Positions 9,111-17,851 of a stretch of 46,687 nt of DNA are shown here, piece by piece. A program made the translations under genes and the position numbers. Each line of letters begins with the position of its first letter. The first letter of the stretch is position 1. Source of the DNA: an uncultured Methylococcaceae bacterium. GTDB lineage: Bacteria; Pseudomonadota; Gammaproteobacteria; Methylococcales; Methylomonadaceae. The stretch spans positions 1 through 46,687 of the forward strand of contig CAIMEB010000226.1 of the NCBI GenBank assembly GCA_903839855.1, in the 5' to 3' direction. Below the pieces are notes generated by a model, which worked only from the letters and a program-made list of their open reading frames with translations, had not been told where the DNA came from and did no database searches.

Positions 9111-9629
9111 ATGGATAAACTAACAGCATTGTCTTTAAGTATTGGTGGGTTGGCTGGAGTAGCAACATTTTTAGCTGTTGGCCCCGCTAGTGGTTTGTTT
9201 TTTATATGGGCGGCAACTATTGCTTGGGCAGCCTATTTTTTCTTGGGAGCAACCAAGGAAGCATTGATTAATACTATTGTCTGTGGCATTTTTGGGGTAT
9301 TCTTAGCTTGGTTTACCGCTATTTTGCTGACAAACATTTCACCTGATGTCATTGTTGGTTTCCCTTTAATGGCAGGCATCACTGTAGCCGTTTCTGTTGT
9401 TGTTTTGTGTCTTGCGGCCAATATTCCTCAGCTAGCCACAATTCCTGCAAGTGTTTTGGGTTATTCTTCAACGTTTGCTTATTTATTACAAACACCTGAT
9501 AAATTAAATCAAGACGTTTTGTTAGGTATTTCTCTTAGCAATCCGCTAATAGTGATATCTATTTCTATTGTTGTAGGGACTTATTTTGGTCAATGGTCTG
9601 CACAATTAAGTGCCAAGTTGACTAAGTAA
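9111..9629 (+). CDS. DUF1097 membrane protein
   Basis: A 172-residue inner-membrane protein with about five to six hydrophobic helices, Gly- and Ala-rich. It matches the DUF1097 family by its N-terminal pattern (short start, then GPASGLFFIWAATIAWAAYF and FLGATKEAL). RBS GGAG is 6 bases upstream of the ATG. A 187-base leader with an unusual inverted-repeat arrangement precedes it, and a hairpin with a T-run follows at 9674-9704, so it seems to be a single-gene unit. Function of DUF1097 is unknown; small-solute transport is a guess from topology only. Confidence 0.75.
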   Translation: MDKLTALSLSIGGLAGVATFLAVGPASGLFFIWAATIAWAAYFFLGATKEALINTIVCGIFGVFLAWFTAILLTNISPDVIVGFPLMAGITVAVSVVVLCLAANIPQLATIPASVLGYSSTFAYLLQTPDKLNQDVLLGISLSNPLIVISISIVVGTYFGQWSAQLSAKLTK

Positions 9630-9673
9630 ATCAAAAATCAGTAAACATTAGGGGGGTAATATTTTATTGCTCT

Positions 9674-9704
9674 CCTGTGTTTTAGCTGTTTAACAGGGTT
9701 TTTT
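9674..9704 (+). terminator. Intrinsic terminator after DUF1097 gene
   Basis: CCTGT (9674-9678) pairs with ACAGG (9693-9697), extendable by T-A pairs with a bulge, and is followed by TTTTTT (9699-9704). Confidence 0.5.
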
Positions 9705-9765
9705 AAAGTAATTTAAGTTTACACTGATGGAATGGTCTTCCCCACTTTCCAAGGAATCAAAATCT

Positions 9766-10686
9766 ATGTCTAAGACCAATAAAAACCCTATTGCCGTGTT
9801 CGGGGAAGTGTTGATAGATCAATTTCCTGGAGGTCAACGAATATTAGGTGGAGCACCGTTTAACGTCGCCTGGCATTTGCAGGCATTGGGTCAAAACCCC
9901 TGTTTCATTAGCCGAATCGGTAGCGATGAAACAGGACAACTGATTCAAAATGCGATGAATACCTGGGGAATGTCGACAGCTGCGCTGCAAATTGATCCCA
10001 TCCATCCCACGGGTACTGTCGCAGTCTCGTTTGAACAAGGTGAGCCTCGCTATGAGGTTTTAACGGAACAGGCTTATGACTTTGTTAACCCTGAAACACT
10101 GAATTTAACTACTGCTTATTCAATTATTTATCATGGCACGCTTGCCTTACGGCACCCGGTTTCTGAACAGGCTCTTAAAACCCTAAGCGCTCAAACTAAA
10201 GGCAAGATTTTTATTGATGTTAATTTACGTGACCCTTGGTGGCAAAAAGAAGCGGTGAATGAGTGGTTAAGCACCGCCTATTGGGTAAAGCTTAATCACG
10301 AAGAATTTACAGCCTTATCCTCTGTGCAAAGCGGCTTTCAAAATAGTTTGCGTGAAACCATGCAGCACTTCTTAATACACTATGAGCTGGAAGCTTTAGT
10401 GGTCACTTGTGGGCACTTGGGGGCAAAAGCACTGAGCCAAGATGGTGAGTTTGTAGAAGTCTTTCCTTCTGATCAATTATCAGTAGTTGATACTGTTGGC
10501 GCAGGTGATGCTTTTTCTGCGGTGTTATTATTAGGCTTACAGCTGGGCTGGTCATTATCGACAACTATGGCGAGGGCTCAGGCTTTTGCCTCGGCGTCAG
10601 TTACCCAGCTAGGCGCAACGGTACAAACCCTGGATTTCTATCAACCCTTTATTAATGAATGGCATCTGAGTGAAACTCAGTTGTAA
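9766..10686 (+). CDS. PfkB family carbohydrate kinase (fructokinase-like)
   Basis: A 306-residue sugar kinase of the PfkB/ribokinase fold. It has the N-terminal GEVLIDQFPGG and GGAPFNVAWHLQALG (sugar-binding and 'GG' motif) and the C-terminal DTVGAGDAFSAVLLLG, whose Asp248 is the catalytic base. I start it at 9766, where AAGGAA lies 9 bases upstream, and not at the in-frame ATG at 9727. The GGAPFNVAW form is typical of bacterial fructokinases and related kinases. It is not beside sucrose synthesis genes here, so the substrate remains open. It is flanked by the DUF1097 terminator and a convergent membrane gene. Confidence 0.85.
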   Translation: MSKTNKNPIAVFGEVLIDQFPGGQRILGGAPFNVAWHLQALGQNPCFISRIGSDETGQLIQNAMNTWGMSTAALQIDPIHPTGTVAVSFEQGEPRYEVLTEQAYDFVNPETLNLTTAYSIIYHGTLALRHPVSEQALKTLSAQTKGKIFIDVNLRDPWWQKEAVNEWLSTAYWVKLNHEEFTALSSVQSGFQNSLRETMQHFLIHYELEALVVTCGHLGAKALSQDGEFVEVFPSDQLSVVDTVGAGDAFSAVLLLGLQLGWSLSTTMARAQAFASASVTQLGATVQTLDFYQPFINEWHLSETQL

Positions 10687-10731
10687 CTTGCAATAGGCTT
10701 ATCATTATCCGGTTCAACCACTTAATCAAGG

Positions 10732-11232
10732 TTATTTATTCTCTTCAAGCTTGAAAACATCAAGATCAATCACTGCCAGAGCAACCAGCCAGAGTACGGC
10801 ATCAAAAGCATCTAGCCAGGCGAAATCAAGTAGCCAAAAAAATGCCACTATCCCCAGTCCCGCCAGGACAGTCAGATTAGTGACATTATAGACAGATTGA
10901 TATTGTTGCACGATCGATGGCCAGTGCATTTTCAATTCAAACAAAATGATCATGATAAACCAAAGTGCAGAATTAGTTACATCCAGCCATTGATGATCCA
11001 GGAAATATCTCAGTAATACCCAGCCAATCACTGCGATCAAGGTATTCCGCACCATGCTCATAATTGTTTCTGAAATGAACACCACTTCCATTGATTTTAC
11101 CTCATAGATTACCAGTAAAAGCATCCATGCCAAAGCATCCAGAAAACGTGGTAAGGTTCCAACGAAGGCGTAGCTAACAACATCAATCGCTAATAACATT
11201 AAAATAGCTAATTTTAATTTTGGATATCGCAT
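10732..11232 (-). CDS. Multi-pass membrane protein, unknown
   Basis: A 166-residue protein with about five hydrophobic helices rich in Leu, Trp and aromatic residues (AILMLLAIDVVSYAFVG, ALWFIMIILFELKMHW, FFWLLDFAWLDAFDAVLW). I place the start at 11232 (MRYPKLK), 22 bases after the Nudix-ThiE stop, and not within that gene; AGG lies 11 bases upstream. It is last in the minus-strand run that starts at 15940. Pattern DxxxW/ALxW is repeated in its two halves, suggesting an internal duplication. No family recognised. Confidence 0.6.
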   Translation of the reverse strand: MRYPKLKLAILMLLAIDVVSYAFVGTLPRFLDALAWMLLLVIYEVKSMEVVFISETIMSMVRNTLIAVIGWVLLRYFLDHQWLDVTNSALWFIMIILFELKMHWPSIVQQYQSVYNVTNLTVLAGLGIVAFFWLLDFAWLDAFDAVLWLVALAVIDLDVFKLEENK

Positions 11233-11254
11233 AAAAAGTAAAACCTGACATAAA

Positions 11255-12214
11255 TTATTGCAAGAATGATCTGATTGCAGCAATTCCCTGCCCACCCGCG
11301 TCCCTGGCTTTTTCTAAATCTCCTTTAGAAAGTCCCCCCAACGCATAAACAGGCAGGTTGACCTGAGAAACTAATTCTGAAAACGTGTCCCAGCCTAAGG
11401 GTTCTGTATCAGGATGAGTTTTGGTCATTTGTACAGGTGCAAGTACAACAAAGTCTACACCAATGGCTTGTGCATGGAGTAACTCTTTTAAATTGTGACA
11501 GGACGCTGACACCCAATACCTTGAGCCAGACGGCTCATGTTCAATCGAGGGTCTTTGTGTCGCGGACATTAAATCCCGACTGGTTAGATGAAGGCCATTA
11601 ACGGCAAACTCTTTGGCATGATCAACTGCAGAATTGATTAACAATAAAGCCCCTGCCTGTTTGCAGAGGGCCTTCGCCTGCTCAATAAACTGTTCTAATA
11701 CAGACTTCGGAACGGTCTTTAAACGAAGTTGAATTAACTTTAAGCCACCTGCTAACAGTGTTTGTAAATGACTCATTAACACTGTGGCTTCAGCATCGTC
11801 CAGGATGGCATAATAAACCGGTAATTGAACTGCAGTCACAATCGGCTGATTGGCGACCGGAAAGGCATAATGATTTAATTCGGATGGATTAACCCAACGA
11901 CAGGGCTGTCCAAGTCTGCTAATGGCATCGCCAGAATAATTCTCTACGAGAAAGACTCTAAGTTCTACAGCCAATTCAGGATATTGATGTTGAATGGCAA
12001 TCAGCGGTGTCTCTGAAATAACCGTAATACCCAACTCTTCTTTAAGCTCACGTCGCAAAGCCTGCTCAACCGATTCTTGAGGCTCAACCTTGCCCCCCGG
12101 AAACTCCCACAGTCCGCCTTGATGTAGTGTTTGATCTCTCAGAGAAATTAAAATATCGCCTTGAGCGTTTTTTACTACACCAACGGCTACTTGAAGACGG
12201 GGTTGAGCTGTCAC
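11255..12214 (-). CDS. Nudix hydrolase fused to ThiE-like domain
   Basis: A 319-residue two-domain protein. Residues 1-130 are a MutT-type Nudix domain with the full Nudix box, beginning GGKVEPQESVEQALRRELKE and ending ELGI, which predicts 8-oxo-dGTP cleavage and nucleotide-pool cleaning. Residues 135-319 resemble thiamine-phosphate synthase (LKLIQLRLK, LLINSAVDHA, GLHLTSRDL, VVLAPVQMT, ALGGLSKGD, GIAAIRSF). This fusion is widespread in Gammaproteobacteria. The ThiE-like part may not be a working thiamine synthase. It lies 66 bases after argJ, separated by a hairpin. Confidence 0.9.
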   Translation of the reverse strand: MTAQPRLQVAVGVVKNAQGDILISLRDQTLHQGGLWEFPGGKVEPQESVEQALRRELKEELGITVISETPLIAIQHQYPELAVELRVFLVENYSGDAISRLGQPCRWVNPSELNHYAFPVANQPIVTAVQLPVYYAILDDAEATVLMSHLQTLLAGGLKLIQLRLKTVPKSVLEQFIEQAKALCKQAGALLLINSAVDHAKEFAVNGLHLTSRDLMSATQRPSIEHEPSGSRYWVSASCHNLKELLHAQAIGVDFVVLAPVQMTKTHPDTEPLGWDTFSELVSQVNLPVYALGGLSKGDLEKARDAGGQGIAAIRSFLQ

Positions 12215-12258
12215 AAACGAGATTACTTAAAAGAGGGTTGTTACAAAAGTATAAGATG

Positions 12259-12285
12259 CCTTAAGATAACCAAAGATATCTTAGG
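12259..12285 (-). terminator. Hairpin overlapping argJ stop
   Basis: TAAGATA (12262-12268) pairs with TATCTTA (12277-12283), extended by CC/GG with one bulged base. On the minus strand it is followed by a T-rich but interrupted stretch. It could partly uncouple argJ from the Nudix-ThiE gene. Confidence 0.35.
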
Positions 12286-13495
12286 TTCTGTACTCTGCAT
12301 TAATTTTTACATAGTCATACGATAAGTCACAGGTCAGTACTTCTTGAGTAACATTGCCTCGACCGAGTTTTACAGTGACCGTAATTTCTTCTCTGTCCAT
12401 GACTTGTTGTCCGGCTTCCTCGGTATAATCATCAGCACGTCCGCCGTTTCTGACGATGCACACATCATCCAGGAAAAGCTGTACGCTATCAAGCACCATG
12501 TTTTCAATACCTGAACGCCCGACCGCAGCAAGAATACGTCCCCAGTTAGGATCACTGGCAAAGAAAGCCGTTTTAACTAACGGTGAATGAGCAATGGTTT
12601 TACCCACCCGCACAGCTTCTTCATCATGCAAGGCTTCTTCAACTTTAATGCGTATTAATTTAGTGGCGCCTTCCCCATCTCTAACGATTGCTTCAGCCAA
12701 TTGTTTACACACACTCATTACGGCATCAGCAAAAATAGTATAATTCTCGGTGCCCGCAATAATTTCAGGTGCTGCAGAACAGCCACTTGCCATTAAGATA
12801 CAGGCATCATTAGTTGAGGTATCACCATCAACGGTAATACGATTAAATGATTGCTCAACGGCCAGTGCTAAACACTCCTGTAAAAGAGCTTGATTAATTT
12901 TGGCATCGGTAGCCATAAAACCCAGCATGGTTGCCATATTCGGTTGAATCATACCCGCTCCCTTGGAAATGCCATTAATGGTGATCGTTTCACCGTCCAC
13001 GGTAATCACTTGAGACACGCCTTTAGGAAATGTATCTGTAGTTATAATCGCGTAAGCCGCTTTACTCCAATGATCCACCGCTAAATCCTTAAAGGCGGCG
13101 GGTAATACGGCTGTAATTTTAGCAACAGGTAACGGTTGCCCAATGACACCAGTAGAAAAGGGTAATACCTGATCTTCTTGCCCCCCCGTCACCTTAGCGA
13201 GTTCAGCACAGGACAATAGCGCATCCTGCATACCTTGTTCACCGGTTCCAGCATTGGCGTTACCTGAGTTAATCAACAACCAGCGCGGTTGATGAGCTAA
13301 GTTTGCCTTGGCGATATGCACCGGAGCAGCACAAAAAGCATTCTGAGTAAACACTCCTGCACAGGTCGCCTGTTCGGGCATTTGAATCACTAGAATGTCA
13401 TCTTTAACCGTTTGCTTGATGCCCGCACAGGCTGTGCCTAGCATTATTCCAGCGACATCATGCATGGTTGGAAAATCGCATTGTCCTACCGCCAT
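12281..13495 (-). CDS. argJ: Bifunctional glutamate N-acetyltransferase / N-acetylglutamate synthase
   Basis: ArgJ (ornithine acetyltransferase) moves the acetyl group from N-acetylornithine to glutamate, recycling it in arginine synthesis. The self-cleavage site KGAGMIQPNMATML is present, with nucleophile Thr189 starting the beta subunit, along with VDGDTSTND and a C-terminal NGGRADDYTEE/YVKINAEYRT. At 404 aa it is the usual length. RBS GAGGG is embedded in the 3' end of the CDF gene, whose stop is 3 bases upstream of this ATG, so translation is probably coupled. It is not clustered with other arg genes here. Confidence 0.96.
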   Translation of the reverse strand: MAVGQCDFPTMHDVAGIMLGTACAGIKQTVKDDILVIQMPEQATCAGVFTQNAFCAAPVHIAKANLAHQPRWLLINSGNANAGTGEQGMQDALLSCAELAKVTGGQEDQVLPFSTGVIGQPLPVAKITAVLPAAFKDLAVDHWSKAAYAIITTDTFPKGVSQVITVDGETITINGISKGAGMIQPNMATMLGFMATDAKINQALLQECLALAVEQSFNRITVDGDTSTNDACILMASGCSAAPEIIAGTENYTIFADAVMSVCKQLAEAIVRDGEGATKLIRIKVEEALHDEEAVRVGKTIAHSPLVKTAFFASDPNWGRILAAVGRSGIENMVLDSVQLFLDDVCIVRNGGRADDYTEEAGQQVMDREEITVTVKLGRGNVTQEVLTCDLSYDYVKINAEYRT

Positions 13496-13498
13496 CGG

Positions 13499-14653
13499 TT
13501 AACCCTCATTTTGTTTAAAAAATAATGTGATGTTTTTAATCTTTCTGACTCGTTGCTCCATGCGCCTGGATTGCCTGTTTAACTTCACCATAAGCTCCGG
13601 TTGCATAGTCATTGCAAAAGGTAATATAAGCTCTAATTCAATCAAGCCATTTAGATAATGAATTCTAAAATCGATAAGCAACTCTTTAAAGTCCGACATA
13701 TATTTATCTAATAAACGCTTTACTTCGCATCTCTTTAAGGGGGTTTGCTTTTCAAATAATCCTTCATCATCTTCAGGGTCAACATGGACTAAGACATCCA
13801 TGATGTCATCAAAACGACTTATCAACTCGTCTCTAACCGTATCACCGATGGTGTGGCCTTCAGAAACCGTAATCCGTGGATCAACGACAATATGCGCGTC
13901 AATTAAGGCATCCTCCCCCATTTGCCGTGTACGTAACAAATGGATACCTTCAACCCCATCAATCGTCATAATGGCCTTACGAATTTCAGCAACCAACTTG
14001 GGCGGCAATGACGTATCAACCAGCTCTTTAATGCTATCAAAAATCAGATTTAAACCAATCTTTGCGACCAATAATGCTACCACAATCGCAGCAATCGCAT
14101 CCGCTAAAGGATAGCCTAACATGACTGCACCGATACCTAACAACACCACGATCGAAGAAATAGCATCACTGCGCTGATGCCAGGCATTGGCTAATAATAA
14201 TTTTGAACGGGTTTTCTTCGCGATACGTTTGGTGTAATGATACAACCACTCATTAACCAAAATGGATAGCCCCGCGACACCCATACCATAAGGATTAGGA
14301 ACGGGTAAATGTTCTGGATTAGCCATACGCTCCAGCACTGACCAGGTAATACCACCGCCAATAAGTACTAAACTCCCGCCTAAAATAACCGTCGCAATGG
14401 TTTCAAAACGGCGATGACCATAAGGATGTTCATAATCGGCCTCGCGACTCCCCAGCCTAACCGCGATAATCACCAGAAAATCACTGAGTAAATCGGATAA
14501 GGAATGAATACCATCGGCAATTAAAGCCGCAGACTGCAACAAAAAACCAAAAGCAATCTTGATCAGCGTCTGAAAAATATTAACACCCGCACCCACATAA
14601 CTGGCTCTGGCTTTAAGTTTATTCGCTCTCGCTGTATCAAGGGTTTCAGCCAT
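13499..14653 (-). CDS. Cation diffusion facilitator (CDF) metal exporter
   Basis: A 384-residue CDF transporter with about six membrane helices and a cytoplasmic C-terminal domain. Metal-site motifs are in helix 2 (LIADGIHSLSDLLSD, HxxxD) and helix 5 (WHQRSDAISS). The C-terminal domain carries the usual His/Asp ferredoxin-like pattern (GVEGIHLLRTRQMGEDALIDAHIVVDP). A further ~90 residues after HVDPEDDEG extend beyond a minimal FieF. It likely exports Zn2+, Fe2+ or a similar divalent ion by proton antiport; which one is not readable. The start overlaps the tusA stop by one base (TAATG), so it is translationally coupled. Confidence 0.92.
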   Translation of the reverse strand: MAETLDTARANKLKARASYVGAGVNIFQTLIKIAFGFLLQSAALIADGIHSLSDLLSDFLVIIAVRLGSREADYEHPYGHRRFETIATVILGGSLVLIGGGITWSVLERMANPEHLPVPNPYGMGVAGLSILVNEWLYHYTKRIAKKTRSKLLLANAWHQRSDAISSIVVLLGIGAVMLGYPLADAIAAIVVALLVAKIGLNLIFDSIKELVDTSLPPKLVAEIRKAIMTIDGVEGIHLLRTRQMGEDALIDAHIVVDPRITVSEGHTIGDTVRDELISRFDDIMDVLVHVDPEDDEGLFEKQTPLKRCEVKRLLDKYMSDFKELLIDFRIHYLNGLIELELILPFAMTMQPELMVKLNRQSRRMEQRVRKIKNITLFFKQNEG

Positions 14654-14886
14654 TACTCACCTACTCTTATCGTGATAATATATTCGTGATTACCCGAGCT
14701 TGTTTCAAGCACGGTATGACCATTAATCCGACACCAAGCCGGAATATCATGCATAACCCCAGGATCAGTACATATAATTTCTAATAGATCCCCAGGATTA
14801 AGTTGCTTTACTTTATCCTGAGTCCGAATAACCGGCAAGGGACAAAGTAAGCGCCGAGCATTTAAAGTTTCTTTGAGTGCTTGCAT
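14653..14886 (-). CDS. TusA-family sulfur carrier protein
   Basis: A 77-residue TusA-like protein. The persulfide Cys15 lies in LLCPLPVIRTQ, matching the family CPxP motif, and the C-terminal half has the expected beta-alpha-beta pattern (GDLLEIICTDPGVMHDIPAWC). TusA proteins carry sulfane sulfur from cysteine desulfurases to acceptors. It starts 10 bases after the PP-loop gene and overlaps the CDF gene start by one base. The direct pairing with a PP-loop thiolase suggests that it feeds sulfur to that enzyme and not necessarily to MnmA. Confidence 0.9.
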   Translation of the reverse strand: MQALKETLNARRLLCPLPVIRTQDKVKQLNPGDLLEIICTDPGVMHDIPAWCRINGHTVLETSSGNHEYIITIRVGE

Positions 14887-14896
14887 CGTCTATTGT

Positions 14897-15940
14897 TTAC
14901 ACATGCCATTCATTAGGCACTTCGTCTTTGGTAAAAGGCTTAGCCTGTATCACTCTCTCTGAGCCGTCTTTATCCGTGACAGTGATGTCCACTTGTTCTT
15001 CAGTGCGGCCTTGTCCATAACGAGCCACGATTCTGGCTGCAAAATAAATATCTTCCGCCGACAATTCACCATCGATTAAGGCTAAAGGTCCAGGATGACT
15101 GGAGCAATAAAGACTGGTGAATTCTTTTTTATACCCCTGTAAAAAGCGTCCCTCGCCTTCTTCTCTGGCTATAATCAGTTTAAAATGGGCTTTAGGTCTA
15201 ATATGCCGCCCTACTTTTAAAAGCATAATATCATCTAATTTGTAATCCTTAGCCCCTTGTGCTTTCCATAGGTCAACCAGTTTTGCAGAATAGAATTTAT
15301 CTGTCAAAAAACAACAACCTCCGGCGGGTTGTGAGTAATCTTCAATGCCAAAGTGCTTGGCCATCTCCATTTGAGGTTTACGTGATCGGCCTGTAATACC
15401 ATAAAGCTTTTCCCTGTCTACCCAACCTTCAATTTCCGGAAGGGTTGCGGGTAGGTTTTTAGCACACATGGGACGTAATAATAAATCATCAGCCCCTGAT
15501 TGTTTAGATACAATCGGCATTTTTGATTTTGTTTGCGACATCGGTCTCTGACCAATCACTTCACCAGTAATGATGAAGTCAAAACCGTTTTCAACAATCC
15601 ATTGCTTTGCCTTATTGACCATGAAAATTTTACAGTCTAAGCAAGGATTCATGTGCGTCCCATAGCCATGTTTGGGATTAATTAAAACCTTTTTATATTC
15701 TTCAATCACATCCACAATATGTAGTTTTATGCCTAATTGTTCTGCAACCCATAGGGCATTATTGCGATTAGGCTTCGCACTGTTGTGCTCACGAATGGCG
15801 TGAGTATGTCCTTCGACGCAAAAACCGGTAAAAAAGTTAATGCCTTCAACATGAACACCCTGTTCCATGATGACTTTTGCTGCCAGCATTGAATCTAAAC
15901 CACCCGAAATTAATGCGACTGCTTTTCTTTGTTTACTCAT
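14897..15940 (-). CDS. PP-loop ThiI/MnmA-like RNA thiolase candidate with NFACT-R-like C-terminus
   Basis: A 347-residue protein. The N-terminus has the ATP-pyrophosphatase PP-loop SGGLDS (residues 12-17), which adenylates a base in tRNA thiolases. Cysteines that could hold persulfide are Cys100/Cys103 (NPCLDCKIFM) and Cys209/Cys210 (GGCCFLT). Residues from about 220 on (LLKVGRHIRP, KLIIAREEGEGRFL) resemble the RNA-binding NFACT-R fold that is known to be fused to ThiI-like domains. Databases often call this family a tRNA thiouridylate methyltransferase, which is probably wrong. RBS AAAGGTG lies before the ATG. It is first in the run with tusA next. The RNA target is unknown. Confidence 0.8.
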   Translation of the reverse strand: MSKQRKAVALISGGLDSMLAAKVIMEQGVHVEGINFFTGFCVEGHTHAIREHNSAKPNRNNALWVAEQLGIKLHIVDVIEEYKKVLINPKHGYGTHMNPCLDCKIFMVNKAKQWIVENGFDFIITGEVIGQRPMSQTKSKMPIVSKQSGADDLLLRPMCAKNLPATLPEIEGWVDREKLYGITGRSRKPQMEMAKHFGIEDYSQPAGGCCFLTDKFYSAKLVDLWKAQGAKDYKLDDIMLLKVGRHIRPKAHFKLIIAREEGEGRFLQGYKKEFTSLYCSSHPGPLALIDGELSAEDIYFAARIVARYGQGRTEEQVDITVTDKDGSERVIQAKPFTKDEVPNEWHV

Positions 15941-16021
15941 AACACCTTTGTGTTTAAAAATAGAGGATACCGTAAGGTAACCCGCAAAAAATAAAATCCC
16001 CCAATAGAGTGCACGGCAATA

Positions 16022-17287
16022 TCATGTTCGAATGATCGGCTCAAGCATTGCAAAAATTCTGGCGATAGCTCCCTGATTTTGCTTAAGAAAGCGCTTACCG
16101 TTTTCTACCAATCCCAAGCGCTCAGTCGGTTGTTGATATAAGGTCAAAATAGCTTTAACCACTGCGGCTTTATTTTGGCATTGAATGGCGGCCTGCTGCT
16201 TTAATACCCCTTTAGCAATCTCTTTGAAATTATCCATGTACGGACCAAACAGCACCGGGATTCCAACAGCAGAAGCTTCTAATATGTTATGCCCTCCGGT
16301 AGGCACCATACTGCCACCCACAAAAGCCACATCAGAAGCGGCATACATAGTCTTTAATTCACCCATGGTATCAACGAGATAAATATCGACTTCATCAGAA
16401 ACCGCTACACCCGTTGTGCGAGTCACTACCTTTAATTGCTGTTGCTCACACAATCGCTTAACCTCAGTAAAACGTTCAGGGTGTCTAGGCACTACCAGCA
16501 TTAATAACTCAGGTATCCGCACCTTAATATCCTTATAAATATCCAAAAACAGGGCTTCTTCATCTTTATGAGTACTTGCAATCACCCAGACGAAACGCTT
16601 AGAAAATAAAGTTTGTCTTAACCGGGTTCCGTCTCCAATAATGTCAGCCGACACATTGATATCAAACTTTATATTGCCAAAAATTTTTACTTTATCAGCT
16701 TTTGCACCAATGCTGATAAAGCGCTGTGCATCTTCTTCGGTTTGAGCGGCAATTATGCTGACATGGCTCAAAGTGGGATGAACCAGACTGGAAATTTTTT
16801 GATAACCACGCGCGGACTTTTCTGATAACCGTGCATTAATCAGATATAAAGGGACAGCATTGGCAGCGCATCCGGTAAACAGATTTGGCCATATTTCAGT
16901 TTCCATAATCACCGCTACCTTCGGTTTAAAACAGCGAATGAAGCGATTGATAGTATCTGGCATATCATACGGAAGATAAACATGGATTACGCTATCTTGC
17001 ATCATCGCTCTTACTCGCGCCGATCCTGTTGGGGTCGTGGTCGTTACTAAAAGCCGAGTGTCGGGATATTGTTTTTGGATGTGTCGAAGTAACGGAAATA
17101 AAGCCTCAGACTCACCCACTGAGACCGCATGAAACCAAATAACGTTGCAGGGAAATTTTTGATGGTATAAAGCAAACCGTTCTCGCCATCGCTCTCGATA
17201 AGCCGGTGCTTTAATACTACGCCAAAGCAGGCGCAACAGTATGAAAGGAACTAAAAGATAAAATAGACTGGTATAAAAAAATCGCAT
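16022..17287 (-). CDS. waaA: Kdo transferase
   Basis: WaaA (KdtA) adds 3-deoxy-D-manno-octulosonic acid to lipid IVA on the inner face of the cytoplasmic membrane, an essential LPS core step. The 421-aa length is typical. It has an N-terminal membrane anchor (residues 3-20), the motif HAVSVGES with the presumed catalytic Glu59, METEIWPN, and the GT-B donor-site segment FVGGSMVPTGGHNILEA. It stands 78 bases after rplI, with a weak hairpin between, and has the opposite neighbour PP-loop gene 81 bases downstream. Confidence 0.96.
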   Translation of the reverse strand: MRFFYTSLFYLLVPFILLRLLWRSIKAPAYRERWRERFALYHQKFPCNVIWFHAVSVGESEALFPLLRHIQKQYPDTRLLVTTTTPTGSARVRAMMQDSVIHVYLPYDMPDTINRFIRCFKPKVAVIMETEIWPNLFTGCAANAVPLYLINARLSEKSARGYQKISSLVHPTLSHVSIIAAQTEEDAQRFISIGAKADKVKIFGNIKFDINVSADIIGDGTRLRQTLFSKRFVWVIASTHKDEEALFLDIYKDIKVRIPELLMLVVPRHPERFTEVKRLCEQQQLKVVTRTTGVAVSDEVDIYLVDTMGELKTMYAASDVAFVGGSMVPTGGHNILEASAVGIPVLFGPYMDNFKEIAKGVLKQQAAIQCQNKAAVVKAILTLYQQPTERLGLVENGKRFLKQNQGAIARIFAMLEPIIRT

Positions 17288-17329
17288 TGTTTAAAACCGC
17301 AAGATTCAAGGCATAAGATTTAAAAAGCT

Positions 17330-17358
17330 AAACGCTTACACCTTACAACCTTGCGTTT
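17330..17358 (-). terminator. Possible terminator after rplI
   Basis: AAACGC (17330-17335) pairs with GCGTTT (17353-17358), followed on the minus strand by AGCTTTTTA. The stem is short and the loop long. Confidence 0.35.
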
Positions 17359-17365
17359 TTATAAA

Positions 17366-17815
17366 TTATGCTTCAGCTTTAACTTTAATAGTCAGAGTTA
17401 TAATAACATCAGAATGTAAGCTGATGTCGATAGCATAGTCACCTAAATGACGAATAGTACCGTGTGGCAAACGAATTTGATGCTTTTCGATGGCAATACC
17501 CGCAGCAGTAATGGCTTCCGCTATATTATGCGTGCCAATAGAGCCAAACAGTCTACCTTCATCACCTGCTTTATGCGCTATTTCAATTTGTAATTTGCTT
17601 AACTCGTTACCCAATTTTTGAGCTGCAGCCAATCTGTCTTGTGCCGCTTGTTCAAGTTCTACACGACGCGCCTCAAATTCAGCTATTTTAATAACGGTTG
17701 CAGGAACCGCTTTACCTTGTGGTACCAGATAGTTTCTGCCGTAACCATTTTTTATAGTGACTTTATCACCTAGATTACCCAAATTTGCTATCTTTTCAAG
17801 AAGAATAACTTCCAT
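17366..17815 (-). CDS. rplI: 50S ribosomal protein L9
   Basis: The 149-residue length equals E. coli L9. The N-domain signature is present (MEVILLEKIANLGNLGDKV, then KNGYGRNYLVPQGKA), followed by the long connecting helix and the C-domain (GDEGRLFGSIGTHNIAEAI). RBS GTGAGGA lies upstream of the ATG. It is the last gene of the rpsF-rpsR-DUF2232-rplI operon. Confidence 0.98.
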   Translation of the reverse strand: MEVILLEKIANLGNLGDKVTIKNGYGRNYLVPQGKAVPATVIKIAEFEARRVELEQAAQDRLAAAQKLGNELSKLQIEIAHKAGDEGRLFGSIGTHNIAEAITAAGIAIEKHQIRLPHGTIRHLGDYAIDISLHSDVIITLTIKVKAEA

Positions 17816-17851
17816 CTTTTAATCCTCACCTTTCGGTTATTAGCCGATTAT

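Noticed and set aside
11233-11295. Longer start of the membrane protein at 11295
   Set aside because: It would overlap the Nudix-ThiE gene; the start at 11232 lies 22 bases after that stop.
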